Below are positions 46,871 to 58,452 of a stretch of DNA of 64,000 nucleotides, one piece after another. This DNA is from Trileptium ribeirensis (Eukaryota; Nematoda; Enoplea; Enoplida; Thoracostomopsidae). Position numbers and translations under genes: made by a program. The notes below the pieces were generated by a model. The model had not been told where the DNA came from. It worked only from the letters and a program-made list of their open reading frames with translations, and did not search any database. Numbering within the stretch: the first letter of the stretch is position 1; the number at the start of each line of letters is the position of its first letter. The stretch lies in contig JASANE010029060.1 of NCBI GenBank assembly GCA_030248225.1, positions 1 through 64,000 of the forward strand, written 5' to 3'.

Positions 46871-47362
46871 AGCACCGAGGCCCTATCGAATGATCTGTTT
46901 GTTCTCCTGATCTAAACCCTCCTTTTTGTGGAGAGTACTGAAGGGAAGGAATACAAGCGCAATCTACAAACGCTGTCATGCCTGAAGAAACCTATATCGG
47001 AAAAGCTCTCCTTTCTGAAGCCTGACATGGTTCGGAAAGTCTTGCCGAACCGTGCGTTTTCGGCTGGAAGAATGCATTGATCTGGGAGGCGCCCAGGTTC
47101 GTACGTAGTGTGGTATTCATCAAAACCTAAGTTATATTATGAGAGTACTCGAATACCAAAACGATATGTTTATGATTTGGTGGTGTGTGGGGCACTTAAA
47201 TGCTGGGTGTCAATTATGGGACACTCCGTATTTCGGAGTAATGTAGATGTTGTTAAAACGCATATGCTTTATACTTAAAATGATTTATAAATTTGGAGCT
47301 GATAGGTCTTTGAAATTAATAATTCCGGAATTGACAATGTGAATTCCAATCTATTTATTATG

Positions 47363-47485
47363 TACAGTACTCGCTAAAAATGACCGTCGCATTTCGAGCG
47401 AGCGATTCGCTCAAGATTTCGAAACTATTGCAATTAATAGTAAATTCTATTTTTAAAACATTTATTTCGAGCAAGTCGCGAGCAT
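47363..47485. mobile_element. CGAG MITE, truncated copy 6
   Basis: A good left end (TACAGTACTCGCTAAAAATG) and AT-rich centre, ending in GAGCAAGTCGCGAGCATTTG without the right terminal repeat. Confidence 0.75.
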
Positions 47486-48659
47486 TTGGCATGTTCCGTA
47501 TCTTTGGAGACATGCTATGTTCTGTATGAAAACGTTGATTTGATAGTATTTTAATCCGTTTTTAATTTATTTCACTTATACTATTTTATACCACTTGCAG
47601 GTATTTCATAGCAATGATATGTTGATGCTACATAACTGCCCACAACAATAAATATATTAACAGATTGTGGTATAACCACCAACTTGGCTTAACCCACGGT
47701 AAACATTAAAACTAATTAGACGAATTAGCAGGCCTTTATAGAGTGGGGGAAGGAAAGCTGACCCTCATCGGCTGGGCGTGATCCATAAGGAACTACGTTT
47801 GACGCATAAACATTTATTTTTGACCGCCTCAATTTTTGTTTCCAAACATTTTCCTAATCTTCTCCATTTTTAGCCTAATTTCCTTAATTTTAATGATTTT
47901 CGAAAAAACAGTGCCCAATTAAAAAAAATTTATTTTTTTAAAAAAGTCATTTTCTTGATCCCCTGTTACGGCCTCATTATTATTAGGGGTCAGATCTGAC
48001 CCTTGTTTTAGAGGCCTGAAAAGTAAGGAGCGTTTATTTAGTTTAGCTAATAAAAATATACGTTGAGATTGTCCAACAAAATATTTTGGACATTTGGTTA
48101 GGTTCCAAAAATCCAAATTAACCAATCAGCAAGTGATCTGTCAAAATCAAAAAAATAAAATAATGTCAATAAAAAATCTTGGCGCACATTGGCTTAGTTC
48201 CAAAAATTCAACCAATCGTCACTAAATATGGGACCGTTGGACAATCGACGAATAATATAGCCATTCTTCTCATTTCTAATTGACCGAATCTATGATCAAT
48301 CAATGCATTCAATGGCTCGAGCCAATAAAGCTTCATTGGCTGAGTCAGTAAACCTATGACCATTAAAAATTGGCTATTGTATTTAGAAACAAATAGTGGC
48401 ACTACACCATTAATTAACATCTCTCGAACGAACAACAGTCATTTATCACAAAGACTGTAACTTGGACAGTAAAATGTGTGTTTTTCTTCCGCAATAGGAA
48501 AATATCGAGTTAGTTTTTCTATATCGACCAATCTGTTGCACAAACGCGGCGTAGCAGTGTTTTTGCGACCAGTATGGATACAAATTTTGTCCTATTTATT
48601 TTCGTTGTGTTACACAGATAGCTCTAGTTCTTGCTCCAAATTTGTTCGCTTCATCGTGC

Positions 48660-48895
48660 AACATGAATCGTATAATTATCGAGCGAAGCATTTTTATTTT
48701 CTGTCTGGGAGCAAAAAAGTCGATGTCCGTTCGTCTTTCATGGATCTCAAGAACCACTGAACCTATTTCAAAAAACTTTTTTTGTTTGAAAGCTTATCAT
48801 TGTGAGAATGTGCACCTGATATTTTAGAAGTTTGGTAACTTGCCAATTTTATCATTAATTAAGCTAATTAGCTAATTAACACCCTAATTAAGCTC
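48660..48895 (-). repeat. Interspersed repeat D, copy 3 (inverted)
   Basis: GAGCAAAAAAGTCGATGTCC, GATCTCAAGAACCACTGAAC, GTGCACCTGATATT and AATTAAGCTAATTAGCTAAT are the inverse of the 9945 copy. Confidence 0.6.
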
Positions 48896-49796
48896 ATAAC
48901 AGCTTAATTATTGGTCGTTTTAACGGCATATACGTTGAGTTTTCCATGGAGAAATAAGAAAATAGATGCATTGTACATACAATAGTATAGTACGAATGTT
49001 ATAAGCAAAATTATTTTCAGACTCCGTGTCCTATGATTTCATTGCTGTGCTGCGATTACCATTCATCACCATGCTGTATACGCCACGTGACTTCCTTTGT
49101 CTTGCTTTTCGTTCGAACGGAATAAAACTATTCTTTCATTTACTCATTATTGTCCAAGTAATAATATAGTCCCAAGACATTGAGTACGTTCATGTTACTA
49201 ATGCCGTTGCTCCGCTCAAAAAATGTAGTTCCACTACGACTATTGTTAACATTGACCAAAATAGTAGTCTCTGAATTAGAAAGTTCAAGAGTTAGATTAT
49301 AAAATTGATCAGTCAATATTAAACAAAAATTTTATGTTCGAAACTGCCTCGGATTTTGTTCGCAACTCGTTTCTTTTCAAGCAGGCAAAGTTCGATTAAA
49401 TGCGCTTGTTCATTGGTCATCTGAAAGTTGCCCCTCCGAAAACCAACACCTGCACATAATCTTCCTTAGAGATTTCCATGCTGCGCGTAAATTCATAACC
49501 TACAGTTGTGTCAAAGCTGATGCGTTAACGTGTCGTTAGCTGCTTTTTAGTTTTTAGTTATACGAGTATTGTTGAAGAAGACGTGTACAATACTGTACAA
49601 TTTCCATATCTTATATCCCGCCAAGAATTTTCCAAATCGAATACAAATACTTACATTATTTGCGCAAATTGTATATAATATTGAAATTAATTTCAAATAA
49701 CTAATTTATTCCAAAACCGTGGCTTGTTAGTTTAGACGCAATATATTGTTTTAGGGCATTGGCATTTGTATGTGCCATCCAAACATCAGTTAAGCC

Positions 49797-50640
49797 AGCC
49801 AAAATTAATTTAAGGGCTCAAAGCAGGAGCTGAGGGAGAAATGTCACCATTTTGGAGGTAACTTAGGGTATTTTAGGAGATAGAAGAGCCAAAATATCAT
49901 GGGATGTCCAAAAAATCAAACTGATCTTCCTCGACCTAGTATCTGTCACCAAGTTTGCCCATCAAAAATTAATTTAAGGACTTCAAACAGGAGAAGACAG
50001 GGAAATTAGGTCATTTTCGGGTTAAATAAGGTTAATTTTATTGAAGGGTGGTGCTAGAATAGCCAAAATCAAGGCTAGACTATTCCAAAAATACACTTCA
50101 CCTTCTCCGTATTTGTATCTGACTAGTATCCATTCTAGGATCTAATTTTGTACGCGTATTTGTACAACTAAAATTTAAGGACTTCAAACGGACCTGAAAG
50201 CGAAATTTGGCCATTTTTGGGGTAAATAAGGGTATTTTGGAGAGCTAGAAGAGTCAAAATCTTAGTGTTTATCTAAAAAAACTTCCTGACCTTGTACCCT
50301 CCTTGCTTGACCTAGAATCTGTCACTCAAACACCAATTTGCCCAGCCAAAGTAAATTTAAAGGCCTGAGACATAAACTGATACCGAAATTTGGCAATTTC
50401 GCGGGAAATAAGGGTATTTTTGGCAGGGGTACAATACTCAAATCATAGCTAGATTGCCTAAAAATAAACCTGGTCTTCTCCGACATAGTATCTGTCATAC
50501 AAATATATATTTGCCCTGCCAAAATTAACTTAAGGGCGTCAAACAGGAGCTGACAGCGAAATAGTTATGTTGTCAAAAAAACAAACATGACCTTCCCCGA
50601 CCTAGTATATGTCACCCAAACACCCATATTTCACCAGCCA
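49797..50640. repeat. Diverged tandem array, about 180-bp unit, five copies
   Basis: Units begin with (A)GCCAAAATTAATTTAAGG..TCAAAC and contain GCGAAATTTGGCCATTTT, GGGTATTTT.G, GAAGAGTCAAAAT and CC(T/G)ACCTAGTATCTGTCACC. Starts are near 49797, 49965, 50160, 50345 and 50517. Divergence between units is high. Confidence 0.8.
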
Positions 50641-50997
50641 AAAATATGAAAAAGACGAATTCTCGCTTAATCTGCGGAACAAATGTGACTGTAAATTATG
50701 GTTTCTATTCGTATCACCCAGAAATCCATGTCAGGGGTTTGTGATATCCTTCCTAGAAACCTAGATTGTGTTTATTTTTCGCAATACTGTGCGTGCATTT
50801 CGGATCGGATGCAGTGCACACTCTATATAAAATACATGTGCGATTCGGATCGGAAGCAATGTGAACACAGACTTAGTTTTCAGTCACACCAAACTCCTGC
50901 CAATTTTCAGCTGCACTTCAATTGCTTTCTATACGCAAAGTTAGTAATTTCACACGTATAACTAAAGTTAAAACGTTAACAGCAAAAACAAACTTAC

Positions 50998-51078
50998 GTA
51001 ATACGGAGACCGAGTGTTCAGTATATTAATTTTTAATCTTTCGGCTTCCTCACGAGTGGTGTCGAAACCGTCACGAGC
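50998..51078 (-). CDS. BAR-domain end / linker exon
   Basis: An 81-bp exon (27 codons, phase 0 to 0), acceptor GAAATTTAG, donor TAC|GTAAGT. It reads ARDGFDTTREEAERLKINIL and ends NTRSPYY. The pattern (T/A)R..F..TR.E.E.L matches the end of the BAR helix in GRAF/oligophrenin proteins, just before the PH domain. Spliced after the 53685 exon it gives a continuous helix. Confidence 0.85.
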
Positions 51079-51169
51079 CTAAATTTCTCAAACTTCAAAT
51101 ATACATGAATATTAATCTTATCACTTCACTACACGATACCACATTTCACCTCGGTGTTCTGGAGGGCCT

Positions 51170-51500
51170 CTGGCAATAGGTGGGGAGGCTCTTGGGATCA
51201 AGTCTGATCCAAAGTTCGGGGGGGGGGGCAAATATGTTATATATAATTATATACACATATATAATGCATAATTATGTATATATTTATGTATATTTATCGT
51301 TTTCTATACACGTCTGCGTCAGCATTACATCATTCTATAACTCAGATGGGCAAAAAAGCTAGATGCATTAATTGCTCCTTATGTTAGCTGGAAATAAAAA
51401 TTTCTTATAATCAAAATTAAAAATTTAAGGTGCCAAACTTTAGAAATGGATGCTGTAAATAGGGGTCAGTGGCCAGTCATGAGATATCAACCCCTTCCGC
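51170..51500. repeat. Interspersed repeat V, copy 2
   Basis: See the 36160 copy: TCAAGTCTGATCC, a G-run, a TATATAATTATATACAC stretch, GCGTCAGCATTAC, CAGATGGGCAAAAAAG and AGGGGTCAGTGGCC are in the same order. Confidence 0.6.
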
Positions 51501-51564
51501 AAAGTATCCTTAAACCCTACGAATCGACTCTAAACTACTGGGCTCACCATTCGCTGAAAATTTT

Positions 51565-52110
51565 GCCAGGGGGCATGAACCAGGGGGCCCCTGGTTCCGA
51601 ACCGGCGCGCCCGATTTTGCCAGGGGGCATTTTGCCAAGAGAAAAACGGTTCAAAATCGTGTCAGAAATACTGCCAAAATGCTTTTGATGGAGAGAAAAA
51701 CGATTTTGAAGCAAATTTTGGTAAAATTTGAGAAATTTTTTGCCTTCAGAACGGAATTTTAGTTCAAATTTTGATCAATTTTTTTGTACTTTGGACAGAC
51801 TGGAAACAAAAAATTTCCAAGAAGCGATGAACCGGGGGGAACCCAAAATTTTGCCACGAAGCACGAACCGGGGGTCACCTGTTCTGAACCAGGGGGCACC
51901 GAAAAATGCCAGGGCTGATTCCCCAATTTGGAGACTCCAGTACTAACCTGGCTAGTCCAAAGTGGGGGTGGCGGCATTTTCGGCTGCCCCCGGCAAAAGG
52001 GAGGTACCCCCCGCAAAATTCGGGTACCCCCGGCTCAAAGCCCCCTGTTAAGAAAAACAAAAGTCAAAACGCGACAAAACCCGGCAAAAAATTGCCCCCC
52101 CGGAAAAATC
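51565..52110. repeat. Degenerate GC-rich tract with GAACCAGGGGGC words
   Basis: TTTTGCCAGGGGGCATGAAC, GAACCAGGGGGCACC, CGAACCGGGGGTCACC and poly-C/G words alternate. They recall the 20888 minisatellite unit but do not form a regular array. Confidence 0.6.
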
Positions 52111-53073
52111 CGACACCCCTCTTGTTCATGAAAAATAAAATTGGGCGGTGGGGTGCGCGCAGATAGGAGGTTCGATCCTTAGCAGTGTAACACACTACCC
52201 ATCTTTGGACACCTATGGGTTATTCTTACTATAATTTTTGGTAGCTATATGACCCCAAATACGAGATCTAGCTATCGCTGTAGTTTTGAACAACTATGAT
52301 ACTGTGAAAAGAGTACTCAGAAACAAGATACCAAAACCACTTTCAATTAAAACCCCTAAGGCTACATTTAAAGTTCTAAAATACGTTTAATATAATTACG
52401 TGGTTCCGACGACGGGAAGGGCCTAACCCCAGCCTGCCTCGCCACGAACCCGACATGTCAGCTCCCAATCCAATGATTTTGACCCAGAAATTTTTCAACT
52501 TTGCCCACGGGAACCGAGACATTTTTTGATTCGACAGCTGTGAACTTTGCATTTTTCCTTAAAACTTTCGAAATAATTCCTTGTTGTGCCTCTAAAATAC
52601 TTTTAATCCGACTTCAGTCTATTTATGCGTAAATTAACTATTTTTGAAAAAACTGAGCTTCCAACATTACGATTTCTGAAAAAATGTAGATTCTAATATG
52701 ATTGATCCCGACTTCGGTGCCCCCCCCCGGGCACAGGGGTCAAAGCTGACCCCGGATTTTGGAGGAGTTTCGGAACACAAGTATAATTATTAGTAAGACA
52801 GTTGGTCATGTACTTTACGTAATACGATGTTGCAGTCAATTGTCGACTCACCCCCCGTACCCCAATCATTCCATGCTTATTAGCATTGACCCCAAGGCTC
52901 CTTGAGAGGTATCAGCTACCCCTCCAGCATTCATTGGGAGGTAGCAGCTATCAGGTCGCCAATAACAAATCACAAAAAAATCGAAACCAGCAATGATTGC
53001 TACTCCTGCTATAATCTCATTGGGTATTGGCGACTAGATAGACGCTACGCTCCACTGCTCCTTGGCGATTCTG

Positions 53074-53445
53074 GCCTGTCCACAGCATTCCGAAAAGTGG
53101 GGGGAACTTCGGGGGCCCCATGTTCATTCTCGGGGGAAATTTCAAAGTGGGGGGGATAAATTTTGCTTAAAAATCAAAATATTTCCATATTTTCATGCAT
53201 TTTTACTACTGTGAACGTACTTTCAAGCTAAAAAACAATATGTTAGCATTATAAATAGTGGTAATTAATGTTTAAAAAACAATTTGCAAACAAAGAACAT
53301 AAATTTTCAGACATAAAAAATTTTTGGAATTAGTTGAGCATGGGGGGTTTCGGCCGAGTGGGGGGGACGGACATGGGGGAAAATCTCACGAACATGGGGG
53401 GGATTTGGAAAGTGGGGGGTCCCCCCACCCCCACTGTGGACAGGC
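53074..53445. mobile_element. Small TIR element (copy Q3)
   Basis: 372 bp from GCCTGTCCACAG to CTGTGGACAGGC. The left arm has CCGAAAAGTGGGGGGAAC and the right arm a GGGGTCCCCCCACCCCC stretch. It aligns with 41585-41963 along most of its length. Confidence 0.8.
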
Positions 53446-53684
53446 TAGTATCTGATACCCGCAAAAGAACCTTGGGGTACCCCATCGAATCCTTGGGAAG
53501 GCAAAGCTGAAAAACAACATCATCGGATGGGAGAAAGTACAATGAATGTAAACGAGTGTCATATATTTCTACAAATTTTCTTAATGCACCCTTAATATAA
53601 CTAATATTGCAAAAACAGATGATTTAATAAGTACTTGCAAAAACTTATTACTTGCAAATAATATAACTTGCAAAAAAACTTTAC

Positions 53685-53746
53685 CTTCTGAATCTTCGTC
53701 TTAAAATCGTTTAGATACAGCTTAAAATCTTCATGAACTTTGTGAC
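53685..53746 (-). CDS. BAR-domain exon 2
   Basis: A 62-bp exon, acceptor TTATTACAG, donor AAG|GTAAAG. It begins in phase 1 with GT, completing the Gly codon begun by the 56977-57130 exon, then reads HKVHEDFKLYLNDFKTKIQK and ends in phase 0. It continues the last BAR helix: family members have a Gly-x-E/V-x-x-DF...L motif at this point after the FY-H-G turn. The exact phase match to its neighbours supports a real exon despite its size. Confidence 0.85.
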
Positions 53747-53759
53747 CTGTAATAAAGTA

Positions 53760-54010
53760 GTAATTCGCAAGCGACGGTGAAACGGAGCAAGCGTGGTTTT
53801 ATCAATCGGTAATTTTGTGAAATCACCTTGAAACAGGCTTTATGTTTGATGTATATACACTAAAAACCTCTGGTAACGTGAACCCATTGAAAACTTTAAA
53901 ACCTGTCGGCCCCAAAACTCATCGAAAACTGAAAACCCATCAAGCATTTGTGCTGGTCTCAAGATAACCACGCCATCGTATTCAGCCAATCGGAACACCT
54001 ATAGATAATC
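53760..54010. repeat. Interspersed repeat R, partial copy
   Basis: GCGACGGTGAAACGGAGCAA, GTTTGATGTATATACACTA, GTGAACCCATTGAAAAC and CATCGTATTCAGCC match the start of the 32900 copy. It begins only about 13 bp upstream of the acceptor of the 53685 exon. Confidence 0.6.
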
Positions 54011-55739
54011 TTAAATTTTAAAAATACAGATTTTTCGCTTGCATTCCCAATATCGGAGTCCATATCTTGTTACCACGGTCATTTGGCAACCAGTTCGCAC
54101 CCATCTACCCTGTCTAAATGTACGTGCAAACGCTTTTAATAATATATAACCCTTATACTAAGTCTAAGCTTTAGATTAAGTCGGGGGCTGCCGCACCCCG
54201 AAGCCTTCGCACTTAGCTATTTGTGCCATGCACAGTCAAAATCTACCCCACAAAACATCAACCCTTTTTATAATATTTAATAATACAGATTTTCCGCTAG
54301 AATTCCCAATATCGGACTCCACATCATGTTACCACGGCCACCGACTGATATGCCCATACACTGTTTGTTAGATAGGCCATATCCAAATCTGAGCCAAATC
54401 GGTTCATACAATAAAAAGTTATGGTTAAAACTGTGAAAAAACCACAACCCGATTTTTTAGAAATTCTCGACCCCTGAAATTAGGGCCTCTGGTAAAAGTC
54501 TCCTAAACGGATACAGCCCTGAAACTGTCTCCATTGGAAAGGGCGGGAAAAATTACCCTATGTGGCGTTAGGGGGTTCAATATTAAAAGAAGCTTTAGGC
54601 AAAAATTTCCTAAAAAGCTTCCATATCCGTCAAACCTCCAATAATAAAACAATGCTAAACAGCATGTCGGATGTTATAGCTGAAAAGGGGCGACCCTGAT
54701 CTCGAAGGGATCAGTTTTGGGTGTGAGAGATAATAGGGGTCCAGAGACAATAGGGGTTATAACTGAAAAGATGGTGGGCAACTTTCGTGATTTTTCATCC
54801 ATATCCCAGGCGAGCCGAATAAAGTTAACTTATTGTTAATATAGATATTGATGCTGCAGCTGGCTGATGAATGCGCCGATTTGGTTTTGTATGAATTGTT
54901 GAGGCCAATTGTTGGAGAATTTCTACGTCGATAGATGGCCCACCAATTGTTAATTGTTGCCACTAGTTTTGGTCAAAAGCGAACGCGATATCGCGACATT
55001 AATTATTATTATAGCAATGTATAACTGCATTTTTGTTTAAGTCTAATTGTTGAGTAACCAACTCTTGTGGCATAATGTCGATATATGCTACTATATGTAG
55101 TGTGGCTTGCCCTAGAGAGACAAACAAGAATTTTGGCGAATAGAATATGTTCGGTGACAGCTTCTATAGTTGTTGACTCGCCATTCCAAATTGTCATGTA
55201 TTATTAAATCACCACGTTTGGCAAGATACCAAGTATTGTCACAAGCGCGGGTTTGTGAATTGTTAATGCGACGCCAACAAGCTAATAGATCAATAGTAGC
55301 GTAGTCGTCCATGGTTAATCGGGCAATACTAATGAATGTCAGGAATTAGCAGGACCTCCAGCCATTATAAACGGTAAAAGTATATTTTCTGAAAATAACA
55401 AGCAAATACGTTTGTTTCGCTCATGACATTTTAAAGAGAAATCGGATTGGGGTAAAATGGAAATAATATATACTCTGCGTACGCATCATTTTACGTAAAG
55501 ATAAGGTCATTCCGACAAGTTACAAACAATAAAAAAACCTCTTTTTTCGGTCATGAGGACCAAGGGGCACCTTGAAAAAATCGAAAATATCCGAAAATTT
55601 TCGAAATTGAAACTTACGGTGAGGAAGAAACTATATGAGTGAAATGGTAATGACAGCAGTCCATTGCGACCCAAATTGACAAAGTTATGAATTTCCCCCG
55701 CCCTCCAAATAGGACAGCACCAGAACATTCGTCATACCC

Positions 55740-56520
55740 GTTGCGCAATACATATAACCTAGGCACTGACTATATTCTGGCAATCGTGTTCCACTGACCT
55801 TACACCAATCGAAAACATCCGAAAAGATATGAAATATTAGTGCTTGACTCAAGATAATCAAACCATCGTATTCAGCGCACGGGCAAACCTATGCATAGAC
55901 CACTCTTGATGCCATGCAAGCAAACAAATAAAAACTCGCTACATTTTTAAAATCGGGTTCGTCGACCGTAAAACACTTGAACCCCTATGAAAATGTATAG
56001 TCGTTTGATTCTAGATAGCAAAACCATGGTATAAAGCGTACTTTATAACCTAACAAGACCTTGTTGTAAGCTAAAACGCGCAAGAACATGCGAAATTTTA
56101 AAAATCGTTATTTCTGTCAAATTGTCGGCTAGCCATATTCGTGCTCAATGCAGCCCAGGGAGCGGCCTCAGAAAAAAGTCGTGTTCAGTAATGTTGCAGA
56201 TCTCGATGTGCTGATTCTGTAGTGGTCTTGGTTTTTCCACAAGAAGCCTGTGTCGCGAGATATGGGCTACCAGACTGGTACCCGTATGGCCAAATTTGGC
56301 AGAGAGCCCTTAAAAACCAGTTCCTTTGCCATTTTAACACCGAAGATGGCGTCGGAGCTGTTCGCTTCAACTTAAGGGCACATTCTTATAACTTTTGCTA
56401 TGAAATGAAAAAATCTAACGAAATCCATCCTCCCGGTGAGTTATGAATGACAGAAACAGACAAAAAATTTCCGGCGCCGCCTTCAGTGAAAACTCCGCTC
56501 TTTTAATTTCAATATTCGGC
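55740..56520. repeat. Interspersed repeat R, copy with uninterrupted right end
   Basis: It runs from ACTGACTATATTCTGGCAAT through AATCGGGTTCGTCGACCGT, CCATATTCGTGCTC and GTACCCGTATGGCCAAATTT to GTGAAAACTCCGCTC. At about 56305 it shows CCCTTAAAAACC where copy 2 carries TIR element P3. Confidence 0.65.
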
Positions 56521-56976
56521 TATACAATATGTGCAAAATATGCAAAGCCTGATACAGTAAAAGAAGCTGTAATGATTTTTAATTGATACGTGGGAACCGG
56601 CACAGTTTATATGCGTTTATCTGTAAAGCAATCGAATCAAAACTTGGAGATAAATATCCAAAATCCACTAACCGAGTGCAGAAAGTTCACGAAACAGCAT
56701 TGTTTCGAAGTTAAAATGTCTATGGAAGCATAATTTTACACCTCTTTCCACTAATCACTCACCATTCCACTAACCATCGCTGCGCGATCAACTACTTTAT
56801 TACAGCTTTGATTGTATAAATAAAAAATCATGCTACGTAATTTAGCATAAAAACAAAATAACCAAACTGTCGTCAATTCATCAGCTGCAAATAACAGATC
56901 AATAATGTGACCGGTACCATTTATCATACGAACTAAAGGTTGCTGATCACTGAAAATTAATAAGATAAAAACATAC

Positions 56977-57130
56977 CAAAATTATAAAACGCCATCCATT
57001 CGTAGATAAAATCGCAAATAATTTCAGCAAATTCAAACTTCATTCGCTCTTGCACAGTTTGCAGATTAAAAACGTAGTCCAGCGATGCCTTATAGTACGA
57101 TAGTTGTTCCAACTGTAACGTTGCATCTTG
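56977..57130 (-). CDS. BAR-domain exon (first exon recovered)
   Basis: The acceptor is CTTGTTTCAG and the donor G|GTATGT. The 154-bp exon reads from QDATLQLEQL through SLDYVFNLQTVQERMKFEF to AFYNF, ending in phase 1 (G|GT makes Gly). The stretch Y..SLDYV...Q.VQER.KFEF followed by a hydrophobic helix and FY is typical of the penultimate part of the BAR coiled coil in GRAF/oligophrenin proteins. The BAR dimer senses membrane curvature. The upstream exons with the BAR N-terminus were not found between here and the right edge; that space is filled by Penelope-like, BEL/Pao and interspersed repeat sequence. Confidence 0.87.
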
Positions 57131-57620
57131 CTGAAACAAGATTGTAGGTATGCCAAATATTGTGTATTAGTTATAGAACAGCAGCAACGGTTTTAATGCA
57201 ACACTTTATATTTGCATTTTGACCTTCGGGTTTTCTTACGCGAGTTTTTCTTTCGTCGTGTCGCGATTAGTTTTTTTCTACATAGTCGCTCAATTTACAT
57301 CCGAACCCACAGCCAAACCATCTGAATACACAATGAACAAGTGAGTACGGCTGCTTTTATATCGACATGTAGTTGCTCAACTAATCAACGTTTTTCTTTC
57401 CAATTTTTATAATGTTAAACTTTATCCAATAATGGCTACGTTTCCAATAACTGCTGAATATGGCACACAATCTAGCGATACTGACTGTTAAAGCTCAATT
57501 CCCTATGGCTTTGACCTCGAGTCTTCGCTCAAAATACAATCCATATGTAGTACAAATTTTTCGCTCATGCAAAAAGGCCTACTTACATTGTACTAAGTAC
57601 CAAGCCTAAAAACTGTTTCT
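57131..57620. other. No feature recognised
   Basis: AT-rich, upstream of the first recovered BAR exon on the minus strand. No further exon of the gene or element end was identified. Confidence 0.5.
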
Positions 57621-57624
57621 GAAC

Positions 57625-58155
57625 ATAAAATCTAACAACGCGGTATGCATAACACATTCTAAAGGCCAAGATTTTGCTCCAGATAACAATAAGATCAACC
57701 AATTAATGATTTACTATCGACTGGAAGTTTTACTACGAAATCTGTGCCGTGCCACCAATAATGTCAGTTTGCATGCTTCTTTCAAAACGATTTACAAAGT
57801 TGTACACACGACGTTTAACGATTTGTTCAACTATAAAACGAGAGCGAATCTTTCTCGGGAACAGTTCAATAGCATCAAACAACTAGCTTCCAATAATTCG
57901 ATCATAATTACATCCCCGGACAAAGGCAAAGGTGTGCCATAATCGACTTCTCACCCGTATAATCGAAAATATTAAACTAGTAATGCACTAGACTTTAACT
58001 TAAGCAAAAACTCTATCCTTCCCTCAACAGTGGTGACGCTCGACTGCCATAACACCAGTCGACAATAACTAAACAGTTTGGCTAAATAGATATTTATCTT
58101 CAAATTAGGTAACGTCCAACAACCAAGTCATGACAATTCCATATTTTCATCCATA
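57625..58155 (+). pseudogene. Penelope-like retroelement, N-terminal part
   Basis: An open frame to 57942 reads KGQDFAPDNNKINQLMIYYR, LEVLLRNLCRATN, LFNYKTRANLSREQFNSIKQ, NSIIITSPDKGKGVP. L-x-x-E--------(K/N)--I--PDKG-(G/A)V is the region preceding the RT fingers in Penelope-like elements. A stop follows; the remainder to 58155 is frameshifted. The RT core continues at about 62470, beyond an insertion. Confidence 0.75.
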
Positions 58156-58450
58156 TACAGTCACGGCCAGAAATAAGTGCAAAATAATCGATCGAAATTT
58201 CGATCGATTTCGATTAAACGAAATTTCGATCGATTTCGATTAAACGAAATTTCGATCGATTTCGATTTCGTTCGATTTCGATCGTTTTCGATTTTTGCGC
58301 AATTAGATAAATTACAAAATTTTAAAATTTCGATTTTTTTCGATTAAACGAAATTTCGATCGATTTCGATTTCGATTAAACAAATTTTCGATCGATTGCG
58401 ATTTCGATTTCGATCGTTTTCGATTGCACTTATTTCTGGCCAGGACTGTA
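58156..58450. mobile_element. MITE, TCGATT core (copy T3)
   Basis: 295 bp. The left end TACAGTCACGGCCAGAAATA and the inverse right end TACAGTCCTGGCCAGAAATA, both followed by AGTGCAA. The core is a run of TTTCGATCGATTTCGATTAA words. The ends differ from T1/T2 in the first half but keep A(A/G)TTAAGTGC-like inner bases. A further end fragment is at about 5706. Confidence 0.85.
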
Positions 58451-58452
58451 CT

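Larger units (their letters stand above)
38775..50997. other. Long intron region (about 12 kb) rich in repeats
   Basis: It holds the 279-bp duplication (39831-40388), element Q2 (41585-41963), the hAT-like segment (42675-43858) with a candidate PH exon, CGAG MITEs (43935-44120, 47363-47485), repeat D copies, tRNA-derived repeats (45509-45900), MITE T2 (46433-46759), and a diverged tandem array (49797-50640). Stretches at 38.8-39.8, 40.4-41.5 and 47.5-48.6 kb show nothing I can name. Confidence 0.6.
51079..53684. other. Intron with low-complexity and element Q3
   Basis: It holds repeat V copy 2 (about 51170-51500), a degenerate AACCAGGGGGC-type tract (51565-52110), repeat-poor sequence and Q3 (53074-53445). 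Confidence 0.6.
53747..56976. other. Intron with two repeat R copies
   Basis: Repeat R pieces at about 53760-54010 and 55740-56520; 54.0-55.7 kb is ordinary AT-rich sequence without recognised elements. Confidence 0.55.
299..57130 (-). other. BAR-PH-RhoGAP gene, GRAF/oligophrenin family (partial, split over many exons)
   Basis: This is the full extent of a minus-strand host gene assembled from at least 13 exons; the 3' exon at 299-459 and the PH exon at 42898-42958 are less certain. Proteins of this family bind curved membranes with BAR and PH domains and switch off Rho-family GTPases (RhoA, Cdc42) through the RhoGAP domain, acting at the plasma membrane, endocytic sites and actin. The order seen here (BAR end, PH, RhoGAP, Ser/Pro-rich tail) matches that family. 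Every junction between adjacent recovered exons keeps frame, and each exon has an AG acceptor and GT donor on the minus strand. The start codon and BAR N-terminal half are absent, probably to the right of the window. One RhoGAP exon is not found between 12112 and 20721. The ortholog (GRAF or OPHN1 branch) cannot be fixed. Introns are mostly 1-9 kb and full of mobile elements. Confidence 0.88.

Noticed and set aside
47919..48435. Minus-strand ORFs of 68 and 75 residues
   Set aside because: Chance frames in AT-rich DNA; no motif and no splice context.
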